Below are positions 16,573-23,811 of a stretch of 64,000 nt of DNA, one piece after another (position 1 is the stretch's first letter; every line of letters begins with the position of its first letter). The notes under the pieces were generated by a model that had not been told where the DNA came from, ran no database searches, and worked only from the letters and a program-made list of their open reading frames with translations. Made by a program: the position numbers and the translations under genes. Source of the DNA: JAOABP01 sp964590395 (GTDB lineage: Bacteria > Hydrothermota > Tepidihabitantia > Tepidihabitantales > Tepidihabitantaceae); NCBI GenBank assembly GCA_964590395.1, contig CAZPVT010000034.1:1-64000 (forward strand). The letters run 5' to 3'.

Positions 16573-17629
16573 AATTTTAATGAAGGGGAATGAGGCAATT
16601 GCCGAGTCTGCAGTCCGTGCCGGCGGTCTATGGTATTTTGGCTACCCTATTACCCCGCAGTCCGAAATTGGCGAGTACTTGGCACGGCGGATGCCTGAGG
16701 TCGGCGGCGTTTTTTTACAGATCGAGAGTGAAGTGGCAGTTGCTAATGTGCTTTACGGTGCTGCTGGTGCTGGTGTTCGTGCTTGGTCATCATCATCCAG
16801 TCCGGGTATCAGTTTGATGATGGAGGGGGTTTCTTATATGGCGGCTGCCGAACTGCCCTGCGTAATTGTCAATATCGTACGCTGTGGGCCAGGACTAGGA
16901 GGAATTCTACCTTCACAGGGAGACTATTTTCAAGCGGTCAAGGGCGGTGGCCACGGCGACTATCGATGTATGGTTTTGGCACCGTCATCAGTGCAGGAGG
17001 CGGTGGACTTGATGCCACTGGCATTTGACCGGGCAGATCGCTACCGGAATCCGGTGATAATTTTGGGTGACGGGATGATTGGTCAGATGATGGAGCCGGT
17101 GGAGTTTAAAGAGCAGGTGTTTCCACCTTTGCTTCCTAAAGATTGGGCGACTACCGGCTGTAAAGGTAGGAAGCCAAATGTGATCAATTCACTATATCTT
17201 GATCCGCGTGAGGAGGAGAAACTGAACTTTAAACTGGCAGCAAAATACGATGAGATGAAGAAGAAAGAGCTCAAATACGAGGGGTATCGCACCGATCGGG
17301 AATTAGACTGTCTTTTGGTTTCCTACGGAACAACTGCCCGGGTCTGCAAGACCGCGATTCAGCGGTTGGAAGAGGAGAAAATCCGGGCCGGGCTTTTGCG
17401 GCCGATTACACTTTTTCCATTTCCCGAGGAGAAAATTTACGAACTTGCCCAGCAGGCAAAGTTTGTTTTGAGCGTTGAAATGAGTACTGGTCAGATGGTG
17501 GATGATGTGCGACTTGCGGTTGGTAGAACGAAGCCGGTTTATTTCTTTGGTAGGGCAGGGGGAATGGTGCCCAGTCCGGAGGAGGTAATTGAAGTGGTGA
17601 AGAAATATGTTGACGGAGGTGGTAGATGA
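16565..17629 (+). CDS. vorB: 2-oxoacid:ferredoxin oxidoreductase alpha subunit (VorB-like)
   Basis: A 354-residue alpha subunit with MKGNEAIAESAVRAG, GYPITPQSEIGEYLARR, ESEVAVANVLYGAAGAG and GPGLGGILPSQGDYFQAVKGGGHGDYR. These fit VorB (3-methyl-2-oxobutanoate) most closely, though KorA (2-oxoglutarate) is a close relative and substrate cannot be fixed by eye. With beta, gamma and delta it forms the complex that oxidatively decarboxylates a 2-oxoacid to acyl-CoA, or runs in reverse. Confidence 0.9.
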   Translation: MGRILMKGNEAIAESAVRAGGLWYFGYPITPQSEIGEYLARRMPEVGGVFLQIESEVAVANVLYGAAGAGVRAWSSSSSPGISLMMEGVSYMAAAELPCVIVNIVRCGPGLGGILPSQGDYFQAVKGGGHGDYRCMVLAPSSVQEAVDLMPLAFDRADRYRNPVIILGDGMIGQMMEPVEFKEQVFPPLLPKDWATTGCKGRKPNVINSLYLDPREEEKLNFKLAAKYDEMKKKELKYEGYRTDRELDCLLVSYGTTARVCKTAIQRLEEEKIRAGLLRPITLFPFPEEKIYELAQQAKFVLSVEMSTGQMVDDVRLAVGRTKPVYFFGRAGGMVPSPEEVIEVVKKYVDGGGR

Positions 17630-18375
17630 AGGTTCTATTCAAGCGTCCGGAGTCGTTGAGTGCTACACCAACCCATTACTGTCCAGGTTGCACCCACGGG
17701 GTGGTCCACCGGTTGATCGCAGAGGTTATCGATGAGTTGGAATTAAGAGAGCGGACCGTAGGTATTGCGCCGGTGGGCTGTTCGGTGCTGGCTTTTAACT
17801 ATTTCAATTTTGATTTTCAGCAGTCTGCTCATGGCCGGGCACCGGCGGTGGCTACCGGCATCAAGCGTGCCCGCCCTGATTTGATTGTGTTTGCCTATCA
17901 GGGAGATGGTGACCTAGCTTCAATCGGGATGAGCGAGATTATCCATGCGGCAAACAGGGGCGAGAAGTTTACGGTGGTTTTTATAAATAACGCAATTTAC
18001 GGGATGACCGGTGGTCAGATGGCACCAACGACAATGCCCGGGCAGGTAACCACGACAACCCCAATGGGCAGGGATGTGAAGGATGTCGGTTATCCGGTGC
18101 GGATGTGCGAACTGATAGCCAGCTTGCGGACGCCGGCGTTTGTGGAACGGGTGGCAGTCCATAATCCAAAACAGGTCATTAACGCCCGAAGGGCTCTGAA
18201 ACAGGCTTTTATCCATCAGCGAGATAATGTTTGTTTTACCTTTGTGGAGTTCCTTTCTACCTGTCCGACCAACTGGGGTTTCTCTCCTATTCAGGCAACT
18301 AAGTGGTTGGAAGAAAATATGTTACCATATTATCCGGTTAAAAACTTTAAGATACCGGAAAATACAGGGGGATAA
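17626..18375 (+). CDS. vorA: 2-oxoacid:ferredoxin oxidoreductase beta subunit (TPP-binding)
   Basis: A 249-residue beta subunit. The TPP/Mg motif GDGDLASIGMSE lies at about residues 90-101 and continues into the FINNAIYGMTGGQMAPTT loop. The N-terminal HYCPGCTHG carries conserved cysteines of the family. It overlaps the alpha gene by 4 nt and is directly followed by the gamma gene. Confidence 0.92.
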   Translation: MKVLFKRPESLSATPTHYCPGCTHGVVHRLIAEVIDELELRERTVGIAPVGCSVLAFNYFNFDFQQSAHGRAPAVATGIKRARPDLIVFAYQGDGDLASIGMSEIIHAANRGEKFTVVFINNAIYGMTGGQMAPTTMPGQVTTTTPMGRDVKDVGYPVRMCELIASLRTPAFVERVAVHNPKQVINARRALKQAFIHQRDNVCFTFVEFLSTCPTNWGFSPIQATKWLEENMLPYYPVKNFKIPENTGG

Positions 18376-18933
18376 ATGCAGATTGAGACGGTTTTTGCCG
18401 GTTTTGGCGGACAGGGGGTTTTGTTGGCAGGTAGGGTGTTGGCAGAGGTGGGAATGAAGTTGGGCAGGGAAGTTGTTTGGCTGCCGTCTTATGGTCCGGA
18501 GATGCGGGGGGGAACTGCGAACTGTGTGGTTATTATTGCCGATGAACCGATCGCCTCTCCGGTTGTCGCCCACACACGGGATGTTGTAGTGATGAATCGT
18601 CCTTCGCTGGAGAAATTCTGTCCGGTTCAGCAACCAGGGGGCTTTACGATTTTGAACAGTTCGTTGATCAACATTCGTCCTGAAAGAAATGATATAAATG
18701 TGGTTGAGGTGCCGGCAAATGAGATTGCAATTGAGGCTGGTAGCGGCAGGGCGGCAAATATGGTAATGCTTGGTGCGTATGTGGGTGCTACCGGAATTGC
18801 GCCGCTCGAGGCGGTTCTGGAACAGGTGAGGGTGGAGTTTGAACAGAAGGCGAAGTTAATACCGATAAATATTAAGTGTGTAGAGCAGGGTTTTGAGGTC
18901 GGCAGACAGGTGGTTAAATCGGCTAATAAGTAG
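18376..18933 (+). CDS. vorC: 2-oxoacid:ferredoxin oxidoreductase gamma subunit
   Basis: A 185-residue gamma subunit with the FAGFGGQGVLLAGRVLAE N-terminus and SYGPEMRGGTANC, both diagnostic of the family. It completes the four-subunit enzyme encoded from 16324. No terminator is obvious in the 165 nt before grpE. Confidence 0.92.
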   Translation: MQIETVFAGFGGQGVLLAGRVLAEVGMKLGREVVWLPSYGPEMRGGTANCVVIIADEPIASPVVAHTRDVVVMNRPSLEKFCPVQQPGGFTILNSSLINIRPERNDINVVEVPANEIAIEAGSGRAANMVMLGAYVGATGIAPLEAVLEQVRVEFEQKAKLIPINIKCVEQGFEVGRQVVKSANK

Positions 18934-19053
18934 TTAGTTTCCCCCAGTGTTCTCAAAATTGTTGTGGTTTTTATGCGTGTAATCCCGTTCTCTCGCAAGA
19001 AATTACTACCTCCGAATACAGGCGCAATGGCTTTCACTGGTTTGTAGTTTTGT

Positions 19054-19080
19054 CTATCGCATTGATTTAGAATCGGATAG
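19054..19080. promoter_or_regulatory. Imperfect palindrome upstream of grpE
   Basis: CTATC (19054-19058) and GATAG (19076-19080) flank an inner GATT-TAG-AATC palindrome (19064-19074). It is not the CIRCE/HrcA operator (TTAGCACTC-N9-GAGTGCTAA). It lies 19 nt before the grpE start, where a repressor site for a heat-shock operon could sit. The function is speculative. Confidence 0.25.
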
Positions 19081-19098
19081 CGGAGTTTGGTAGTCTAA

Positions 19099-19686
19099 AT
19101 GGCAATGAGTCACAGTGTAGGTGATGGAACGGTAAAAAACAAAAGGATCGGTCCGGTTACTCAACTGGTGGCACGGGTGGAAGAGCTGGAGCAATTGGCT
19201 CAGGAGTTGAAAAATGAGTATCTGCGGGCGCTGGCTGATTTTGACAACTATCGGCGGCGGAACGAGCGCGACTTGGAGATAAGGCAAAGGGAGCGGCTGG
19301 ATGCTTTGATGTCGGAAATTCTGCCGGTTTTGGACAATTTCGAGCGGGCGATGGGTACCGGCACCGATAATGCAGATGCTTTGAAGAGGGGGGTGGAGTT
19401 GATTCACCGGCAGTTGTGCGATGTCTTAGTAAGTTACGGTTTGAAACCCTTCAGCTGTTTAGGTGAGGAGTTTGATCCGCGACGGGCTGAGGCGGTGGGT
19501 TTTGTTGAGTGTGAGCATGATAATGTAAACCGGGTGGTGGAAGAGTTGGGCAAGGGTTATGAGTGTTCCGGAAGAGTGTTGAGACCGGCAAGGGTTAAGG
19601 TGGGTAAGGTGGCGGATAGCGGGACAGAATCGCCAAATGAGGAGGTTAAAGAAATCGGTGCTGAGGAGGATGAGTCTAATAGTTAG
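19099..19686 (+). CDS. grpE: Nucleotide exchange factor GrpE
   Basis: A 195-residue GrpE with a long N-terminal coiled coil (about 20-75; EELEQLAQELKNEYLRALADFDNYRRR) and a C-terminal beta domain with FDPRRAEAVGFVE. GrpE releases ADP from DnaK. It is the first gene of grpE-dnaK-dnaJ. No SD or sigma-70 box was recognised directly upstream; the adjacent palindrome may matter for regulation. Confidence 0.92.
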   Translation: MAMSHSVGDGTVKNKRIGPVTQLVARVEELEQLAQELKNEYLRALADFDNYRRRNERDLEIRQRERLDALMSEILPVLDNFERAMGTGTDNADALKRGVELIHRQLCDVLVSYGLKPFSCLGEEFDPRRAEAVGFVECEHDNVNRVVEELGKGYECSGRVLRPARVKVGKVADSGTESPNEEVKEIGAEEDESNS

Positions 19687-19730
19687 GAATGGGAAGGAGC
19701 AATATTAAATTTCACTGAAAAGGAGGAACG

Positions 19731-21614
19731 GTGAGCAAAGTTATTGGTATTGATTTAGGAACAACATTTTCTTGTGTGGCAGTGATGGAGCGCGGTCAGC
19801 CGGCAGTGATTCCCAATCCGGAGGGTGGTAGGACTACGCCTTCGGTGGTTGCTTTTGGTAAAGAGCGGCTGGTCGGCACACTTGCCAAGCGTCAGGCGGT
19901 TATTAATCCGACTGCCACCATCTATTCAATCAAACGGTTTATGGGCAGACGCTATCCTGAAGTTACTGAAGAGATCAAGCGGGTGCCTTATCGGGTGGTG
20001 GAGTCGGCAAATGGCGATGCTTGGGTTGAGGTTGATGGTAAGCGATATTCGCCTCCGGAGATATCGGCGATGATCCTTTCTTATCTGAAGAAGGCAGCAG
20101 AGGCTTATCTCGGGGAGGCGGTTACCAAGGCGGTGATCACAGTGCCGGCATATTTCAATGACTCGCAGCGGCAGGCGACCAAGGATGCAGGTAAGATTGC
20201 CGGACTGGATGTGTTGCGGATCATAAATGAGCCGACAGCGGCATCGCTGGCCTATGGTTTGGATAAAAAGAAGGCGGAAAAAATTGCGGTTTATGACTTA
20301 GGGGGTGGAACTTTTGATATCTCTATTTTGGAGATCGGTGAGGGTGTTTTTGAGGTGCGGTCTACTAATGGTGACACCCACTTGGGTGGTGATGATTTTG
20401 ACCAGCGGGTGATGGAATGGATTATCGAGGAGTTCCGGCGCGAGCACGGCGTGGACCTTTCCAAGGATAAGACCGCATTACAGCGGATTAAGGAGGCGTC
20501 TGAGAAGGCGAAGTGTGAGCTTTCCACATCAATGGAAACGGCAATCAGCCTGCCTTTTATCTATGCGGACGAGAAGAAGGGGCCGTTACACATTGATACG
20601 CGTCTGACCAGGGCAAAACTGGAGTCCCTGGTTGAGGATTTGCTGCAGCGGACGCTTGGTCCGGTCAAACAGGCGCTGGCAGATGCGAAACTGACACCAC
20701 GGGATATCGATGAGGTGATTTTAGTCGGTGGTCAGACCAGAATGCCTCGAGTTCAGCAAATGGTCAGGGATTTCTTTGGTAAAGAGCCTCACAAGGGAAT
20801 AAACCCTGATGAGGTGGTGGCGATTGGCGCAGCAGTCCAGGGCGCGGTGCTGGCGGGCGAGGTGAAGGATGTGGTGCTTTTGGATGTAACACCACTTTCG
20901 CTGGGTATTGAGACCGCGGGTGGTGTATTTACTAAGATAATTGAGCGAAATACGACAATTCCTACCCGTAAGAGTCAAGTCTTTACTACCGTAGAGGACA
21001 ATCAGACCACAGTGCGGGTGCATGTCCTTCAAGGTGAACGGGAGATGGCTGCGGATAACCGGACATTGGGAGTGTTTGATTTGGTCGGCATTACCCCTGC
21101 ACCCAGGGGAATTCCCCAGATTGAGGTAACATTTGATATCGATGCGGATGGAATTCTGCATGTTACCGCTAAGGATAAGTTGACCGGTAAGGAGCAGAGT
21201 ATCAGGATCGCCGCATCATCCGGACTTACCAAAGAGGAGATTGACCGAATGATCAGCGAGGCGCAGTCGCATAGCGCTGAGGACCGGAGACACCGGGAAG
21301 TTGTTGACAGTAGAAACCGAGCGGATACGATTATATATCAGACGGAAAAGATGCTTAAGGAACTGGGGGATAAGGTTACTGTTGATGAAAGGCAGCGGAT
21401 CGAGTCTGCGATCGCCAATTTGAAGGAAAAGATGAAGGGTGAGGATAAGAGATCGATCGATACCGCTATTGACGAGTTACAGCGCCAGATGAGTATAGCG
21501 GGAGAGAGACTATATCGTCAGACAGGAGCAGGTGGCGGGCAGTCGGAGACCAATGAGCGAAATAAAAAGGTGGATGCGGATTATACGGTAATTGATGAGG
21601 AGGAGAAGAAGTAA
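19731..21614 (+). CDS. dnaK: Chaperone DnaK (Hsp70)
   Basis: A 627-residue Hsp70. The ATPase domain (about 1-380) has IGIDLGTTFSCVAVME, the VPAYFNDSQRQATKDAG loop, YDLGGGTFDISILE and the ILVGGQTRMP motif. The linker VVLLDVTPLSLGIETAGG leads into the substrate-binding domain. Length is typical. The start is GTG 19731 with SD AAGGAGG (19720-19726). Confidence 0.98.
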   Translation: MSKVIGIDLGTTFSCVAVMERGQPAVIPNPEGGRTTPSVVAFGKERLVGTLAKRQAVINPTATIYSIKRFMGRRYPEVTEEIKRVPYRVVESANGDAWVEVDGKRYSPPEISAMILSYLKKAAEAYLGEAVTKAVITVPAYFNDSQRQATKDAGKIAGLDVLRIINEPTAASLAYGLDKKKAEKIAVYDLGGGTFDISILEIGEGVFEVRSTNGDTHLGGDDFDQRVMEWIIEEFRREHGVDLSKDKTALQRIKEASEKAKCELSTSMETAISLPFIYADEKKGPLHIDTRLTRAKLESLVEDLLQRTLGPVKQALADAKLTPRDIDEVILVGGQTRMPRVQQMVRDFFGKEPHKGINPDEVVAIGAAVQGAVLAGEVKDVVLLDVTPLSLGIETAGGVFTKIIERNTTIPTRKSQVFTTVEDNQTTVRVHVLQGEREMAADNRTLGVFDLVGITPAPRGIPQIEVTFDIDADGILHVTAKDKLTGKEQSIRIAASSGLTKEEIDRMISEAQSHSAEDRRHREVVDSRNRADTIIYQTEKMLKELGDKVTVDERQRIESAIANLKEKMKGEDKRSIDTAIDELQRQMSIAGERLYRQTGAGGGQSETNERNKKVDADYTVIDEEEKK

Positions 21615-21650
21615 TTAAGGATGCGAGGAGGCAGGGTTTAAACTGAAGGT

Positions 21651-21684
21651 AAGGAGGTGGAGTTTTAGCTGACCGACGGTCAGC
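21651..21684 (+). promoter_or_regulatory. Displaced SD and perfect hairpin between dnaK and dnaJ
   Basis: The strong SD-like AAGGAGGTGG (21651-21660) lies about 40 nt before the dnaJ ATG. Between them is a perfect stem GCTGACC-GAC-GGTCAGC (21668-21684). No T-run follows the stem, so it is not a normal terminator. It could serve RNA processing or translational control of dnaJ; the role is not shown. Confidence 0.4.
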
Positions 21685-21698
21685 ATTAACTGGCGATA

Positions 21699-22838
21699 AT
21701 GCCCGAGACCAAAAGGGACTATTACGAGGTCCTCGGGGTTTCTCGTAGTGCCACCCAAGAGGAGATAAAGGCCGTTTATCGGCGATTAGCAAAACAGTAC
21801 CACCCAGACCGGAATCCAGAGAACCGCAAAGAGGCGGAAGAAAAGTTTAAAGAGATTTCTGAAGCCTATGAGGTTCTTGCTGATCCGGAGAAAAGGCGGC
21901 TCTACGATAAATACGGACATCAGGGGGTTTCTGCTCAGTTCGGGCCCGGGGGATTTGATTTCCGACGGCACTTTACTCATGAAGAGGACTTGGAGGACAT
22001 ATTTAGCGACCTGCTGCGCGGTTTTGGTGGTAGGGGGAGTATCTTTGATCTGCTGTTTGGGACAGAGGACACGAGAACGGTAAGAAAGCAGGCGCGAGGG
22101 AGAGACATTTACATCAAGTTACGCATGGGTTTGGAGGAGATCGCCAGTGGCGTTACCAAAGAGATTACATTTTCCCGGTTTGAAAAATGTGAGGTTTGTG
22201 GAGGTGCGGGTGGTACTGATCGGGTTGTCTGCGGGACCTGTCGTGGACAGGGCAGGGTTAGGCGGCAGACCAGTTCGGTTTTCGGACAGTTTGTTCAGGT
22301 TACCACCTGTCCGGACTGCGGAGGCAGTGGTGAACGGGTGAAAAGTGTTTGTGCCCGTTGTGGTGGTGAAGGCCGAATGAGGCAGACCAGGACATTGAAA
22401 GTGAAGATTCCAAGTGGTATTATGCCCGGGATGCCAATCGTACTGGAAAATGAAGGACACTGGGGTCCCGGGGAAAACGGGGATGTGGTAATTGAGGTTG
22501 AGGAGAAAGAGCATCCGCTTTTTTTGCGCGACGGTGATAATCTTTTCATTGAAGTGCCGATCTCAATACCGAACGCGGTACTCGGGGGGAAGGTAAAGGT
22601 ACCGACTTTGAACGGCGTCAAAGAGGTTGAAGTTCCAGCGGGTACGATATCAGGAACTGTTCTCCGTTTACGCGGGTTGGGTATAAAACGGGTGCGGGGG
22701 GGGGGTGGTGATCTGCTGGTTCGGATTGTTGTCCACATCCCGAAGTCGTTGACTCAGAAGGAACGGACACTTTATCGCCAATTAGGAGAAGTTCAGTCAG
22801 AGCCGATTCCAGAACCCAGGAAACCGGTGGTGGAATAA
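21699..22838 (+). CDS. dnaJ: Chaperone DnaJ (type I Hsp40)
   Basis: A 379-residue type I J-protein. The J domain (about 1-70) carries HPDRNPE. A G/F-rich linker is followed by the four zinc repeats CEVCGGAGG, CGTCRGQGR, CPDCGGSGE and CARCGGEGR at about 165-230, then the C-terminal substrate-binding domains. DnaJ delivers clients to DnaK. ATG 21699 lacks an adjacent SD; an in-frame stop lies four codons upstream. The end overlaps rsmE by one base. Confidence 0.97.
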   Translation: MPETKRDYYEVLGVSRSATQEEIKAVYRRLAKQYHPDRNPENRKEAEEKFKEISEAYEVLADPEKRRLYDKYGHQGVSAQFGPGGFDFRRHFTHEEDLEDIFSDLLRGFGGRGSIFDLLFGTEDTRTVRKQARGRDIYIKLRMGLEEIASGVTKEITFSRFEKCEVCGGAGGTDRVVCGTCRGQGRVRRQTSSVFGQFVQVTTCPDCGGSGERVKSVCARCGGEGRMRQTRTLKVKIPSGIMPGMPIVLENEGHWGPGENGDVVIEVEEKEHPLFLRDGDNLFIEVPISIPNAVLGGKVKVPTLNGVKEVEVPAGTISGTVLRLRGLGIKRVRGGGGDLLVRIVVHIPKSLTQKERTLYRQLGEVQSEPIPEPRKPVVE

Positions 22839-23590
22839 TGGAGTATTTCTATATTCCAGAACTGGGTGCCGCTGGTAGACAACTTAGTGTCGTCGGTCAG
22901 GAGGCAAGACATATCATAAAGGTTTTACGCCATAACCCGGGGGATGAACTTTGGGCGACCGATGGTCGGGGAAATGAGTTCCGGCTGGTAATTAAGAGTA
23001 TCAAGTCAGATCGGTTAATGGTCAGGGTTTTAGAAAAAAGACCAGGACAACGAGAACCCGGTCGCAAGGTCAGTTTGGCACTGGCGGTTTTAAAAGGCGA
23101 TAAGTTGCGGACTGTGGTTGAAGCGGTAACCGAGTTGGGAGTAAGTGAGATTTTGCCGTTTGTGAGCGAACGGGTGATCGGTCGGATGGATGAAGCCAGG
23201 TTGCACCGGATTAGAGCGGTAGCGGTCAGCGGGATGAAAACCGCGCTGGGTACGGTGTTGCCGGTGATCCGACCGGTAGTTAGTTTATCAAGGTTAATCA
23301 GCAGTTTTTCCGATTATCAGCAGGTGATTGTTGCTTATGAGGAGGAGCAGGAAAGGGGGATTGCTGATGTGCTGAATCTTGGTATCCGGTCATTACTGTT
23401 GGTAATTGGTCCGGAGGGCGGTTTTACCACAGATGAGGTTGCCCAGTTGCAGGATGGTGGGGCAGTTGCGGTTACGCTGGGACCAAGGAGGTTAAGGGCG
23501 GAAATCGCCGCGATAGTCGCTACCGGTGTCTGTTTCAGTCTGACCGGTGATTTAGGAGGAAAATTAAACAGTGCGAAAGGAGGTGGATAA
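22838..23590 (+). CDS. rsmE: 16S rRNA (uracil-1498-N3)-methyltransferase
   Basis: A 250-residue SPOUT methyltransferase. The N-terminal PUA-like part has VGQEARHIIKVLRHNPGDELWATDGRGNEF; the C-terminal SAM-knot has LLVIGPEGGFTTDEV and LGPRRLRAEIAAIVAT, both conserved in RsmE. It follows dnaJ in many genomes. RsmE modifies U1498 in the decoding region. Confidence 0.93.
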   Translation: MEYFYIPELGAAGRQLSVVGQEARHIIKVLRHNPGDELWATDGRGNEFRLVIKSIKSDRLMVRVLEKRPGQREPGRKVSLALAVLKGDKLRTVVEAVTELGVSEILPFVSERVIGRMDEARLHRIRAVAVSGMKTALGTVLPVIRPVVSLSRLISSFSDYQQVIVAYEEEQERGIADVLNLGIRSLLLVIGPEGGFTTDEVAQLQDGGAVAVTLGPRRLRAEIAAIVATGVCFSLTGDLGGKLNSAKGGG

Positions 23591-23594
23591 GCCA

Positions 23595-23789
23595 ATGGTA
23601 GGTATTACTGTGAAAGAGGGCGAACCGTACGAAAGTTTTATACGGCGGTTTCGTCGTGTTTGTGAGCAGGCTGGGATCCTGCGGGAAGTGAAACGCCGCG
23701 AGTTTTACGAGAAGCCCAGTGAGCGGCGAAAGCGCAAGTTGGCTGAGGCGCGGCGCCGGCTCTATCGGAAACAGTTCGGCGAGCAATAA
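23595..23789 (+). CDS. rpsU: 30S ribosomal protein S21
   Basis: A 64-residue S21 with VGITVKEGEPYESFIRRFRR and a basic tail. ATG 23595 is chosen because the near-perfect SD AAAGGAGGTGG (23576-23585) has correct spacing and the N-terminus then fits the family; an in-frame GTG at 23571 is the alternative. It opens a macromolecular-synthesis block with dnaG and rpoD, with mutS2 in between. Confidence 0.92.
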   Translation: MVGITVKEGEPYESFIRRFRRVCEQAGILREVKRREFYEKPSERRKRKLAEARRRLYRKQFGEQ

Positions 23790-23811
23790 ACATTTTAAGT
23801 GGGTAGCGATT

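Noticed and set aside
18934..19098. CIRCE operator upstream of grpE
   Set aside because: The TTAGCACTC-N9-GAGTGCTAA consensus was not found; only a different imperfect palindrome is present.
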